Notes: generated by a model from the sequence alone, not told the origin. DNA of 64,000 nt from Desulfovibrio desulfuricans (GCF_024460775.1 NZ_JANFYZ010000014.1:1-64000); one strand, 5' to 3'; counted from the first letter of the stretch, positions 8,555 to 17,824 are shown. Made by a program: numbers and translations.

Positions 8555-9208
8555 CTAACTCTCTTTGTGTTGTGGCGTCTTATCAAGAATAAAGATGATG
8601 CTGATCAGAAACGCAGTGCCAAAAATCATGAACTGCGCGCCAAAAATCCAGAAAACCAGCGGCACAGTGAAATAGAAGGCGCGCATTCCCAAATAAAAAT
8701 GGTTTGCGCCCATATTCAGGTATTTTTCTGCCATGCTGCCAAGCTGGTCGGAATCCTGTTGTCCGGATTCCGCGCCCAGCATGAAGGCCACATGCGTGTA
8801 CAACCTGAGCGATGAGGTAAAGCAAAAAAAAGCCAGAAAAAAATTCAGCAAAAGGGCAAGAATCTTGAAGGCAAACATGCCCGGCTCCACAGAACCAAAA
8901 AAGTTCAGCGAGTGCCATGTGTGCCGGACATTTTCCCCATTGCCAGTAAGGGAGAGCACGCCCACGGCCAGCAAAACGCTTGTGGAGGCCATGAAGGTAG
9001 AGGCCATGGTGGCGTTGCGCAGGGTTTGCACGGCAAGAATGCCATTCTTTTTTTCAAGAATGGACGCCACCCACTGAACCCGTGCCGTTCGCGATATGCC
9101 GTGGATTGTGTAGCCGGGATTGAATGATTCCCTGAAACGGATAAAGAGATTGTATGCGGCGTACAGAGCCACGGAAATACAGAAACACAGCAGGTCAAAA
9201 GTATACAT
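8555..9208 (-). CDS. DUF599 family inner-membrane protein
   Basis: The protein has 217 residues with four likely membrane helices (about 4-22, 72-92, 112-136 and 182-206). The segment WVASILEKKNGILAVQTLRNATMASTFMASTSVLLAVGVLSL is the conserved DUF599 core, including the LRN.TMA motif, and the C-terminal MRAFYFTVPLVFWIFG also fits. Function is unknown. It is monocistronic here, with AT-rich sequence downstream and 314 bases to the next gene upstream. The ATG follows a G-rich stretch that could serve as the ribosome site. Confidence 0.8.
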   Translation of the reverse strand: MYTFDLLCFCISVALYAAYNLFIRFRESFNPGYTIHGISRTARVQWVASILEKKNGILAVQTLRNATMASTFMASTSVLLAVGVLSLTGNGENVRHTWHSLNFFGSVEPGMFAFKILALLLNFFLAFFCFTSSLRLYTHVAFMLGAESGQQDSDQLGSMAEKYLNMGANHFYLGMRAFYFTVPLVFWIFGAQFMIFGTAFLISIIFILDKTPQHKES

Positions 9209-9522
9209 GCAGCCCCCGAGGGAGAAAAAGCCAATACTGCTGCCCCTTCACATTGACGGCAAATCCCTTTGCGCGGATTTTACGCCGTCAGCACCTGTAA
9301 GGGGGCCGGGCGAAATACGAAACAAGTTGCCTGGTGAGGCGGCAAAACCCCAGTCTGCACTTGATTTTCGTTCGTGCTGGCGTTGCCGGCACGTTAGGTC
9401 TGCGCCCTCAGTGACTGTATACTCCTGCATGTGTATCTGAAGCAACCGGTCAGCCAGCGGTTCCCTCATTGCCGCAAATCTCACACACTCAGGCAATGGG
9501 TTGCACCGCGGCACTCAGTATT
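9209..9522. other. Intergenic region
   Basis: I see no gene in these 314 bases between the DUF599 gene and the response regulator, both on the minus strand. It should hold the DUF599 promoter and the end of the long leftward operon. No clear terminator or operator was recognised. Confidence 0.4.
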
Positions 9523-9909
9523 TCAACGGGTTGCGGATGGGGGCGTCATGCTTTCCTCAAGGCGGCGCACGCATTCAATGATGCCGCTCAGCTTGAAGGG
9601 TTTGGCCACAAAATCAAAGGCTCCCTTGCGGAACGATTCCTTCGCGGTTTCCAGCGTTGCAAATCCGGTAATGACCACAATCCGCGCCTGCGGCAAAAGC
9701 TCTCTTGCGCGTTCCAGAACCTGAAATCCGTCCGCTCCTTCCATTTTAAGGTCTGTTATAATCACATCAAAACCCGCTTCAGCCATGCGCTGCAATGCTG
9801 CTGCGCTGTCTGTGAACGTTTCTACTTCATAGCCAGACTTCTGAAATGCCGGTTTCAGGCGTTTACAGACGATTGGTTCGTCATCAAGCACCAAGATGCG
9901 CAGCGCCAT
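9523..9909 (-). CDS. Single-domain response regulator (receiver only)
   Basis: This 128-residue CheY-like receiver has acidic residues Asp9-Asp10, phospho-acceptor Asp53 (VIITDLKM), the Thr in VVITGF and Lys in VAKPF. It has no output domain. Its first 30 residues closely resemble those of the sigma-54 activator at 16421 (both share DDEP-V-VCKRL), so both may be phosphorylated by the kinase at 14927. ATG 9909 is chosen because AGGAGGAAAG precedes it; the open frame begins further upstream. It overlaps the end of the PEP-synthase-like gene by 26 bases and is the last gene of the operon. Confidence 0.85.
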   Translation of the reverse strand: MALRILVLDDEPIVCKRLKPAFQKSGYEVETFTDSAAALQRMAEAGFDVIITDLKMEGADGFQVLERARELLPQARIVVITGFATLETAKESFRKGAFDFVAKPFKLSGIIECVRRLEESMTPPSATR

Positions 9910-12505
9910 TGTGCTTTCCTCCTGTGGGCTCGGCAAGTTCAGCCGGGATTGTGGATTTGATGGCCTCCAGAAAGGCCTGAGCGTGTTTTTCAACCAGTTC
10001 ATCGCTGTTCAGGCGGGCATCAAGCTGGCGAGCGTAACCCACAAGGCCGCCAAGCATGTGCATGCGAACCAGCATGCGCGTTACGGAGAGTTTTTTTATT
10101 CTGCCAACTACCAAGTCTCCGTGCACTTCCACGCGAAAGTCAAACCTGTCAAGAACGTTCGCCACAAACCGGGCCCTGCGGGACCGACGCACAAGTTCCG
10201 TTACACCGCCAATAAAGCGAAAGTAGATGTAGTTGTCGTTGATCTGCTCGGAGATATAGGCATCAATGGTATTATAATGATAGCCCAGACGCATGTTGAC
10301 GTTCATGTAGTCGCGCAGCGCCACGGCAAGGTTGCGCCCCACTGTTTCCGGCCCAGCCATTGAGGCGGTGAACGTGCGGGTAAAGCTGGACATAAAACTG
10401 CCCAGATCTACCGGCACGGGGGCAGTGTCCCACATGCCGGAAATGCTCATTCCTTGCAGAAAGGCCAGGAGCGGTACAGAAGTTATTTCTTCCATATTCA
10501 GGGTTGGCGCTTCCCGCTGGCAGTTGGTTCCGCCGCCTGCGTCAATGATGGTAAGGCCAAGAGGAGGGCCGTCCATCAGCCGACGGGCCGGAGCGTGGTG
10601 CAGGGCGTCGTGCCGCTGGCTTAGCACCACCAGTGCTTCAACGGCTTTCTCATGAATATAACGGGTTATATCGTGGTATGTCTTGCATGCCTGCGGTTTG
10701 AAATCGTCCGAATGCGGATCGACAAGATTGAGCGGCGTTATATGCTTGAGCAACCTGCGCAACAGCCTGTATTCATAAGATTCTTCAAACATGTCAGACT
10801 CTGAACGCTCAAACCTGTCCAGCTCTGCAACGCGCCCCCGGTAAACAATGTTCTGCGTTGCATCAAGGGTTATTTCATCATCATTGCGCAGCAGACGCGT
10901 GGCTTCTTCAGTGTTGACCAGCGCGGGCACGCGCTGCTCCCTGGCAATAGTGGCCATGTGCCCCGTGGGTGAACCAACGTCAGTAATAATACCGCAGGCG
11001 CGGCGCATAACACGGGCATAGCGGGGGGAGGTGAACTTGGAAACAAGAATGCCGCCTTCGGGAAACTGGTCGAGATCTGTATTATGGTCAACCAGCACAA
11101 CCTTGCCTACCGCCACGCCGCGTTGCGCCACCAGGCCCTTGCCAGCAAAAATTATTTCTGCCTTTCTGGTGGCGTCCTGAACTGGAACAGACAAACCCGC
11201 GTCGCCGCCTGGGCGCAAGGGGCGCGATTGCAAGATGTGCAGTTCACCCAGGGAATCGAATGTCCACTCCACATCTTGCGGGCGTTTGTAATAGCGCTCA
11301 AGCGACATGCCAGCCCGGGCGAGCTGTTCCAACTGCCTGTCGGTAAGGCAGGGAATGTTTTGCAAATTTTCCGGCACATCCTCCCATACAAGGTCCCCTC
11401 TTGCCGCAGGCACAAGTCTGCGCATTTTTCGCGCTATTGCCCGTGTGAATGATGGATAGGGCGGCGTGCGGCTCAAATAGATGGTATCAGTGGCAGTTTC
11501 TCCTGCAACCACGGCAGCGCCTCCACCCCAGGTGGCGCTCACGATCATGGACTCGCACGCTGCGCTGGAAGTTTGCGTGCAGGTAAAAAGCACACCGCTG
11601 ATGCGGCTGTCTGCCATGATCTGGCAGCCCACAGCCATGGCCACTTCGTTTTCGTGGTATCCACGATCAAGGCGATAGCGCCATGCTTCAAAGGAATAGG
11701 TGCTGGCGATAACGGTTTTGTATGCTTCAACAACGCGGTCAGGTGGCACATTCAGCTCGGTTGCGTATTGTCCGGCAAAGCTGGAATCGCCGTCCTCGCC
11801 CCAGGCGCTGCTGCGCAGGGCAAGACGCAAAGGGTGGCCAGGGCATTTGCTCAGCACATCAATCATGGCGTCAATCTGAGCTACAAGTCGCCAGGGAAGG
11901 GGGGAGTCCATAATGCGCGACTGCATAAGGTCGGCCAGTTCGTGGAGTTCCTGATCAGTGCCGTCCCATTGCTCAATGCCTTTTTGGGCCAGCTCAAGAA
12001 GGCCGCTGTGCGACATAAAGGCAAAAAAGGCCGTGGTGGTGATGGCAAAACCATTGGGTGTTTGCAGGTGCAGGCGGTTGGAGATGTCGCCAAGCTGGGA
12101 AATTTTGCCGCCAACCTCGTCTTCTGCTTCAATGCCGATGTCTTGAAACGGCAGCACCATGCGGCCTCCTTCCGGATGGCGCCGACCTGCGATTTCTTCC
12201 TGCAGGATATGCTGAATGCGTTCAAAAGCCAGAAACAGGGCTGTGTTTTTATTCTGTGTGAGCACGCTCATATCAGAAATGAGCTTGAAAATCTGGTCGT
12301 TCAGTTCGAATGTGGCGTCTTCAATATATTTGCTGTCAAAAATGTATTCGCCGCCAAGCTTGTCCCCCATGCCGGCCATGAGTTCAAGGATGCGGTTATT
12401 GCGTTCAAGAATGCTTTTGAATTTCTTGAACAGCAGGGCAAAGGTTACGCTTTGCTCGTTGCGCCAGCCTGTCAACAGGTTGGCTATGCGCGCCATAATT
12501 CCCAC
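9884..12505 (-). CDS. PEP synthase/PPDK-like phosphotransferase lacking the PEP barrel
   Basis: The protein has 873 residues. Residues about 130-430 form a PPDK/PEP-synthase ATP-grasp nucleotide-binding domain (LALRSSAWGEDGDSSFAGQY with Arg231, DVEWTFD at 411-417, LQSRP at 425-429). Residues about 455-550 form the swivelling phosphohistidine domain (TDVGSPTGHMATIAREQRVP, His516). The C-terminal 310 residues do not look like the PEP/pyruvate TIM barrel, and I do not recognise them; the N-terminal 120 are also unassigned. It therefore probably transfers phosphate from ATP, via His516, to something other than pyruvate, as in rifampin phosphotransferase-like proteins. The GTG at 12505 has GGAGG at good spacing; ATG 12496 is an alternative. 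Confidence 0.75.
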   Translation of the reverse strand: MGIMARIANLLTGWRNEQSVTFALLFKKFKSILERNNRILELMAGMGDKLGGEYIFDSKYIEDATFELNDQIFKLISDMSVLTQNKNTALFLAFERIQHILQEEIAGRRHPEGGRMVLPFQDIGIEAEDEVGGKISQLGDISNRLHLQTPNGFAITTTAFFAFMSHSGLLELAQKGIEQWDGTDQELHELADLMQSRIMDSPLPWRLVAQIDAMIDVLSKCPGHPLRLALRSSAWGEDGDSSFAGQYATELNVPPDRVVEAYKTVIASTYSFEAWRYRLDRGYHENEVAMAVGCQIMADSRISGVLFTCTQTSSAACESMIVSATWGGGAAVVAGETATDTIYLSRTPPYPSFTRAIARKMRRLVPAARGDLVWEDVPENLQNIPCLTDRQLEQLARAGMSLERYYKRPQDVEWTFDSLGELHILQSRPLRPGGDAGLSVPVQDATRKAEIIFAGKGLVAQRGVAVGKVVLVDHNTDLDQFPEGGILVSKFTSPRYARVMRRACGIITDVGSPTGHMATIAREQRVPALVNTEEATRLLRNDDEITLDATQNIVYRGRVAELDRFERSESDMFEESYEYRLLRRLLKHITPLNLVDPHSDDFKPQACKTYHDITRYIHEKAVEALVVLSQRHDALHHAPARRLMDGPPLGLTIIDAGGGTNCQREAPTLNMEEITSVPLLAFLQGMSISGMWDTAPVPVDLGSFMSSFTRTFTASMAGPETVGRNLAVALRDYMNVNMRLGYHYNTIDAYISEQINDNYIYFRFIGGVTELVRRSRRARFVANVLDRFDFRVEVHGDLVVGRIKKLSVTRMLVRMHMLGGLVGYARQLDARLNSDELVEKHAQAFLEAIKSTIPAELAEPTGGKHNGAAHLGA

Positions 12506-12582
12506 GATTGCCCTCCGGCGGGGGGCGTTGCCGCTCCCCCGTATCCGTTCGTGCGGCTAGAGCACGTTTGCGTATAAATGCT

Positions 12583-13341
12583 CTAGTGCGCCCCGCCCCT
12601 GCTCTGGAATACGATGCCAATGGCAAGGCCTCCCAAAATTGCTATCAGGGTGGACAATATGCCGTACAGCAGGCTGTTGTCCCTGGCCATGTGGTCTATC
12701 CATGCAGGCATGCCCACGAGCCTGACTGTCACTGGGGCCGAAGCGCTACCTGCAATGCTGCCATTGCGCAGGGCAAAAACCTCAAGCGTGTATGCGCCGG
12801 GGGACATGCGCGAAGGAATGGGCATATTTGCGGTAAAACTGCCATTGTCTGCTACGGTGATCCCCCGGGTGCTCTCGCGGTACAAGCCGTCCTGTTGTTT
12901 CAGTTTTATGAGTTCAGTGGGAATATCAAGGGCATCGCCCTTGTTCTCCTCTGCGGTTATTGCTTTACGCACGGCCTCAAGCCCCAGATCTGCACCGCCC
13001 ACATCCGCCAGCGGGCGCGATGACGCAACCAGAAAGACTGACGGCACGTTGTGCAGGTGCACGGTGCCGAGGTTCATCCACAGCAAGTCGAAAACCTTGC
13101 CCTTTTGCCTCAGGGCAAGATCTGTTTTTTCGCCCGCAAAACGGACGGCAATGGCGCTGTCCTGTGGGGCCAGCCCTTCCACATGCAGCGTTGTCCCTCT
13201 GTAAGAGGCAGAAATGTTGATGTCGGATGGTGTTTCCGTGAGAACTACTGTTTCTGCGGCATGTACGGCAAAGCTCGCAAGGCAAAGGGTTATGGTCAGG
13301 GCCGCAGCCGGAATAATGCGCAAGAGTATCTGACCACGCAT
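12583..13341 (-). CDS. Alph_Pro_TM / TIGR02186-like membrane-anchored protein
   Basis: This 252-residue protein has a signal sequence (about 1-28, ending VHAA), a large periplasmic beta-rich part and one C-terminal membrane helix (about 222-243, LLYGILSTLIAILGGLAIGIVF). The motif set (ETPSDINISASYRGTTLHVEG near the start; APVTVRLVG near the end) fits the family that commonly accompanies TauE/SafE transporters. Molecular function is unknown. Two bases separate it from the TauE/SafE gene upstream, so the two are translated together. Confidence 0.72.
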   Translation of the reverse strand: MRGQILLRIIPAAALTITLCLASFAVHAAETVVLTETPSDINISASYRGTTLHVEGLAPQDSAIAVRFAGEKTDLALRQKGKVFDLLWMNLGTVHLHNVPSVFLVASSRPLADVGGADLGLEAVRKAITAEENKGDALDIPTELIKLKQQDGLYRESTRGITVADNGSFTANMPIPSRMSPGAYTLEVFALRNGSIAGSASAPVTVRLVGMPAWIDHMARDNSLLYGILSTLIAILGGLAIGIVFQSRGGAH

Positions 13342-13343
13342 GA

Positions 13344-14282
13344 TTAATGCCCTCCCGCGTATGCCAGCAATACATCTGGCCGGGCCAACAGGTCGTAGAG
13401 AATTTTGCCCATAACCACCAGGACAAGTGTTGCCAGCAGAATTTTAAGCTGGTCGGCCTGGAGCTTTTTGCCAATGCGCGTGCCGATCTGTGCGCCAAAT
13501 GATGAACCTATGAGCAACAGCAGAGCCAGGATGAAATCTACCGTATGGTTTTCAATGGACTGCATGACGGTGACATTGACGCAGGTGAACAGAATCTGGA
13601 ACAGGCTCGTGCCAACCACAACATGCATGGGCATGCGCAGCAGGTACACCATGACAGGTACCATGATAAAACCGCCTCCAACACCCATGATGGCGGCAAG
13701 TATGCCCACCAGGGTTCCAAGGCCCAGAGGCATGAGTACAGAGAGCCGTACGCCGGAACGTGCAAAATCCATTTGCCAGGGCAGGTTGTGCAATCCCCGC
13801 TGATATGGTGATTCGGCGCGTTTGGCTGTTTTGGTACGGGTTACAGCATTCGGAGCGCGCATGGATTGCAGGCTTTCATAAAACATGTACCCGCCTACAA
13901 GGCCGAGCATGAGCACATACGTGATGTTGATGAGAAAATCTGCATTGCCCATAGCACGCAACAGCTTGATGACGCGCACCCCCACGCAGCCGCCAGCCAC
14001 ACCGCCCGCCAGAAGCAGGAATCCCATTTTGAAATCCACATTGCCCAGGCGAAAATGGGCCAGGGTGCCGGAGGTGGAAGCGCCGATAATCTGGTTGGAG
14101 TCAGAAGCCGCGGCAACTGTCGGGGGGATGCCCAGCATGATGAGCAGCGGCGTCATAAAAAAACCTCCGCCAACGCCAAAAATGCCCGAGAGCAGTCCAA
14201 CGGTTCCGCCCAGGCCCAGTATTGCCGCCATGTTTACGCTGTTTCCGGCAATGGGCAGGTACATATACAGCGGTATGTTCAT
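13344..14282 (-). CDS. TauE/SafE family anion (sulfite/organosulfonate) exporter
   Basis: This is a 312-residue integral membrane protein with two homologous halves, each holding a glycine-rich TauE signature (GLLSGIFGVGGGFFMTPLLIMLG near residue 35 and LVGILAAIMGVGGGFIMVPVMVYL near 190) and about eight helices. The family exports sulfite, sulfoacetate or related anions. Operon partners (Usp, Alph_Pro_TM, PEP-synthase-like protein and receiver) and the sigma-54 promoter suggest a stress- or substrate-induced efflux function. The exact substrate cannot be read from the sequence. Confidence 0.88.
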   Translation of the reverse strand: MNIPLYMYLPIAGNSVNMAAILGLGGTVGLLSGIFGVGGGFFMTPLLIMLGIPPTVAAASDSNQIIGASTSGTLAHFRLGNVDFKMGFLLLAGGVAGGCVGVRVIKLLRAMGNADFLINITYVLMLGLVGGYMFYESLQSMRAPNAVTRTKTAKRAESPYQRGLHNLPWQMDFARSGVRLSVLMPLGLGTLVGILAAIMGVGGGFIMVPVMVYLLRMPMHVVVGTSLFQILFTCVNVTVMQSIENHTVDFILALLLLIGSSFGAQIGTRIGKKLQADQLKILLATLVLVVMGKILYDLLARPDVLLAYAGGH

Positions 14283-14304
14283 ACGTCAGCCTCGCTGTGT
14301 TGCA

Positions 14305-14694
14305 TCAACGTTTTTGAGGAGTTACTGTTTCAACCCTGCAAGAAATCCTGTGACGAACAGACTTTAGTACAGAAAAACTGCGCTCGAATGAATGTAAATC
14401 TGTATGTTCAAGTTCGTGTATGAACAGGGTTATTCCATTATTTTGTATAAATGAAATAATTGATTCTTCATATCCTCCTTCTAATATGGTATACTCAACA
14501 TGTATTCCTTCTGTTCTGGCATATGCCACAAGTAATTCCAGGCGCTGGCGTGCCGGATTTGTGACCACGCACGACTTTTTGTGCACAAAGAGCACATGCA
14601 GCCGTGCTTGAATGCGTTTTGCCAGAGAGCACGCGTGAGCTATGGCTTCATGCTGAGGATGTAGCTGATCAACGGCCACTAAAATGTGTTCCAT
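14305..14694 (-). CDS. UspA-like universal stress protein
   Basis: This 129-residue protein starts with MEHILVAVDQLHPQHEAIAHACSLA, typical of the first strand and helix of Usp folds. The C-terminal G-x2-G-x9-GS ATP-binding signature of ATP-type Usp proteins is absent, so it is probably a non-nucleotide-binding or divergent member. It is the first gene of the leftward operon. The sigma-54-type promoter at 14718-14733 lies just upstream. Confidence 0.68.
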   Translation of the reverse strand: MEHILVAVDQLHPQHEAIAHACSLAKRIQARLHVLFVHKKSCVVTNPARQRLELLVAYARTEGIHVEYTILEGGYEESIISFIQNNGITLFIHELEHTDLHSFERSFSVLKSVRHRISCRVETVTPQKR

Positions 14695-14717
14695 GCGCCA
14701 CCTCGTGGGTGTGCATA

Positions 14718-14733
14718 GGCAAATGCGATGCCA
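14718..14733 (-). promoter_or_regulatory. Sigma-54 (-24/-12) promoter of the usp-tauE operon
   Basis: The minus strand reads TGGCATCGCATTTGCC. This matches the consensus TGGCAC-N5-TTGC in both the TGGCA and TTGC boxes with exact spacing. It lies 24 bases upstream of the Usp start. A sigma-54 activator gene is encoded divergently at 16421. Confidence 0.75.
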
Positions 14734-14810
14734 AGGTGGAGTTTTAAAGAATCATGTTTAATTTAAATGTGTTGTGAATTTTGCACCAAGAGTTTTAAAA
14801 TTCGTTGTGT

Positions 14811-14860
14811 TCATTTTGAAAAGAATATAAAAAATGTTAGTGAAAAATGTTTCAAAATGA
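14811..14860. promoter_or_regulatory. Candidate enhancer: perfect 11-bp inverted repeat
   Basis: TCATTTTGAAA (14811-14821) is repeated as its exact complement TTTCAAAATGA (14850-14860), with 28 bases between. It lies about 100 bases upstream of the sigma-54 promoter and about 70 before the kinase gene. A second, shorter pair (GAATTTT 14776-14782, AAAATTC 14797-14803) lies between it and the promoter. This is a plausible binding site for the NtrC-type regulator at 16421. Confidence 0.5.
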
Positions 14861-14926
14861 ATAGGCGTTGGCGTGGAACTTGAACACCATGCACTATTGC
14901 CTTGGGAAGAGGCGTGGAGGTTGCCA

Positions 14927-16417
14927 ATGGGCGAGGCGGAGATGGGGAAAATTGCAGCCATGCGGGGCATTCAGCGTCTGGTTGCGTCTTCTGGAGATTT
15001 TTTTCACTCCATCAAGGGCAAAATATTTATTCTTTTTGCCGTCACCTTTCTGTCTATCGGCGTTTTGGCGGGCCTGAATTACTGGAGCCTGTCCACAGTG
15101 AGCCAGCGGCTGCTGCTTGGTGAAAAATATGACGATTTGTTAAATAATATTCTTGAAGTACGCAGATATGAAAAAAATTATTTTTTCTACAATGACGCCA
15201 AGAGCCTGAGTGAAGGCATTGTGTACCTTGAGCGTATAAACGCCCTTGCCGGGGAACTGGCCGAAGATATGACCATGCTCGCCGGGAGCGAGCAGCAAAA
15301 AAAATTCATGGATCTGCTTTACCACTATGATCAGGCCATGCGGGTCCTGGCAAAAGGCGGCGAAGCCGGGCAGCAGACTCTGCGCAATCTGGGAAAAGTG
15401 CTGACAGAAGCCGCAGATGACATCCGCAGGCAAAAGCGCGAGCGGGCGCACAAGGCTCTTAAGCAGACCCATATTATGCCGGTGGCTTTTTTGTCGATAT
15501 TTCTGCTGCTTATGGCTCTGGTCATCAAGCTGATTTCGCAAGGGGTTCTGCGCCCGCTGGGCATGGTGGCGGCGGGTACAGCCCGCGTAGGACGCGGCGA
15601 TTTCAGCCCCATAGCAACAGGGGCCGAGCAACTTAGCGAAATTGCCAGTTTCATTCGCGCCTTCAACAGAATGTCGCACGAACTGGCCGTAAATCAGGAG
15701 CACCTGCTGCAAGCCCGCAAAATGGCAGCGCTTGGCACATTCACCGCTGGCATCGCGCATGAGTTGAACAATCCCATCAACAACGTATTGTTGAGCGCCG
15801 AAGGTCTGCGCGAAGATTACAAGGAAAACATCGATGCCGATGGGCAGGAGATGATTGATGATATCATGCAGCAGGCGGAGCGTGCCTCTGACATTGTGCG
15901 CAATTTGCTGGATTTTTCACGCACCGGGCATCCTGCCTCAGAGGGGCTGTGCCCGGCAAAGGTTGTGGAGTCTATACTGAACCTGCTGAAAAATCAGGTG
16001 ATACTTTCCGGGGTTGTGCTGCATGCTGATGTGCCTGAAACCCTGCCGGATATATGCGGCGATCTGCGAAGCTTGCAACAGATATTCATGAATCTGCTGC
16101 TCAATGCCATTCAGGCCACGCCAAGGGGCGGAACGGTTAGCGTCTGCGCCCATGAGGCAGATGCTAACATGGTGGCATTTGATATCTGCGACACTGGCCC
16201 TGGCATACCGGAGTCCATTCAGGAACATATTTTTGAGCCTTTCTTTTCCACCAAGGAGGTTGGCAAGGGCACGGGCCTTGGCCTTGCCGTAACCTATGCA
16301 CTGGTGCACCGCTACGAAGGACAGATCAGTGTGCGGAGCAGCCTGGGGCAGGGAGCCGTGTTTACAGTTTTGCTGCCCCGCGTGGGTGGCTGTTTGCAGG
16401 CTACTGGAAAGGAGTAA
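14927..16417 (+). CDS. Membrane sensor histidine kinase
   Basis: This 496-residue kinase has two membrane helices (about 33-50 and 184-204) around a helical periplasmic sensor of about 130 residues. A HAMP linker, a HisKA domain (His278 in GIAHELNNPINN) and a HATPase domain (N box NLLLNAIQA, DTGPGIP, GKGTGLGLAV) follow. It is an NtrB/ZraS-like kinase. The frame is open from 14873, but the ATG at 14927 follows GGAGG by six bases and is preferred. The sigma-54 activator starts three bases after its stop, so the two form a cognate pair. The divergent Usp-TauE operon is the likely output. Confidence 0.9.
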   Translation: MGEAEMGKIAAMRGIQRLVASSGDFFHSIKGKIFILFAVTFLSIGVLAGLNYWSLSTVSQRLLLGEKYDDLLNNILEVRRYEKNYFFYNDAKSLSEGIVYLERINALAGELAEDMTMLAGSEQQKKFMDLLYHYDQAMRVLAKGGEAGQQTLRNLGKVLTEAADDIRRQKRERAHKALKQTHIMPVAFLSIFLLLMALVIKLISQGVLRPLGMVAAGTARVGRGDFSPIATGAEQLSEIASFIRAFNRMSHELAVNQEHLLQARKMAALGTFTAGIAHELNNPINNVLLSAEGLREDYKENIDADGQEMIDDIMQQAERASDIVRNLLDFSRTGHPASEGLCPAKVVESILNLLKNQVILSGVVLHADVPETLPDICGDLRSLQQIFMNLLLNAIQATPRGGTVSVCAHEADANMVAFDICDTGPGIPESIQEHIFEPFFSTKEVGKGTGLGLAVTYALVHRYEGQISVRSSLGQGAVFTVLLPRVGGCLQATGKE

Positions 16418-16420
16418 CAG

Positions 16421-17764
16421 ATGCCCTTGCGTGTCGCCATTGTTGACGATGAGCCTGTTGTCTGCAAACGCCTCAGCCAAGCCCTTGTGAAAGAAGGGTA
16501 TGCCGTCGAGGCCTTTATGAGCGCCCGTTCTTTTCTGGAGGCGATGATTGAACAGCCTTTTGACGTGGTTTTTTCAGACATGCTGCTGCCGGATATGAAC
16601 GGCCTTGAACTGTTGCCCAAAATCAAGGGACTGAAGCCGGAAACCGAAGTCATCATTGTAACAGGGCACGGTACTATTTCTACCGCCATAGAGGCCATGC
16701 GCGAAGGTGCCTTCCATTATGTAACCAAGCCCGTGAATTTTACGGAGATTCGTACTCTTGCCCGACATGCGCAGGAAAAAATAGCAATGCGCATGGAAAA
16801 TACCCGTTTGCGGGAGGCCCTTCTGGGGACTACCGGCCTGTCATCCATAGTGGGCAAAAGCCCGGCCATTCAGGAGCTTTTTTCGCTTATCAGGAAGGTT
16901 GCGCCAGTTGACTGCAACGTGCTTGTTCAGGGCGACAGCGGAACCGGCAAGGCCCTTGTGGCCCTTGCCCTGCACCATCTGAGCCCGCGCCGCAACCAAC
17001 CCTTTGTTACTTTCAATTGCGGTGGTTTTACAGAAGAACTCATCAGCAGCGAACTTTTTGGTTATGAAAAAGGGGCCTTTACCGGGGCGGCAACCGGCAA
17101 GATCGGCCTGCTTGAGGCAGCATCGGGCGGTACGGTATTTCTGGACGAAGTGGGCGAGATGCCGTTGTCCATGCAGGTGCGGTTGCTGCATGTGCTTCAG
17201 GAAAGGCGAATTTTGCGGGTTGGCGGCACACGAACGGTGGATCTGGATATCCGCGTTATTGCCGCCACAAACCGGGACTTGAAGGCCGAGGTGGAAAAGG
17301 GGAATTTTCGCGAAGATCTGTTCTTCAGGCTCAATGTGGTCAGCACAACCTTGCCGCGCCTGGCAGACCGGCGTGAAGATATTCCGCTTCTGGTGCAGCA
17401 TTTTATTGAGAAATACCGATTGGCGTTTCGCAAACAGGTTTATGATCTGGACGATCAGGCTCTTGCGGCCTTGATGGGCTATAGTTTCCCTGGCAATGTG
17501 CGCGAACTGGAAAATATCATCGAGCGCGCCGTAGCACTTACCGACAGCGAAACCATCACCCCGGCCGACTTGCCAGAAGATATCCGGCGGCTGGAATTTG
17601 ATACGCTTGAGGGCGGCGGTCTGCCCACCCTTGCGGAGATGGAACGCCGTTATGTAATTAAAATACTGGAAAAAACTGGATATAACAAAAAACTTGCGGC
17701 TGAGGTGCTGGGCATGCCCCGCACTACACTATGGCGCAAGCTTAAGGAATACGGCGTGGAGTAG
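16421..17764 (+). CDS. Sigma-54-dependent NtrC-family response regulator
   Basis: This 447-residue protein has a receiver (about 1-120, Asp53 in VVFSDMLLPDMNG, Lys in VTKPV), an AAA+ sigma-54 interaction domain (about 145-370) and a Fis-type helix-turn-helix (about 400-445). The GAFTGA loop that touches sigma-54 is intact. Walker A reads GDSGTGKA, where most relatives have GESGTGKE, and Walker B is GGTVFLDEVGE. It should activate a -24/-12 promoter; the only clear one nearby is at 14718-14733, upstream of usp. Confidence 0.92.
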   Translation: MPLRVAIVDDEPVVCKRLSQALVKEGYAVEAFMSARSFLEAMIEQPFDVVFSDMLLPDMNGLELLPKIKGLKPETEVIIVTGHGTISTAIEAMREGAFHYVTKPVNFTEIRTLARHAQEKIAMRMENTRLREALLGTTGLSSIVGKSPAIQELFSLIRKVAPVDCNVLVQGDSGTGKALVALALHHLSPRRNQPFVTFNCGGFTEELISSELFGYEKGAFTGAATGKIGLLEAASGGTVFLDEVGEMPLSMQVRLLHVLQERRILRVGGTRTVDLDIRVIAATNRDLKAEVEKGNFREDLFFRLNVVSTTLPRLADRREDIPLLVQHFIEKYRLAFRKQVYDLDDQALAALMGYSFPGNVRELENIIERAVALTDSETITPADLPEDIRRLEFDTLEGGGLPTLAEMERRYVIKILEKTGYNKKLAAEVLGMPRTTLWRKLKEYGVE

Positions 17765-17824
17765 GGCACCACCCTGCGGCGTCTTCGCCGCCGCGCGCAG
17801 TTGGATGATCCATATTTTGTGCAC

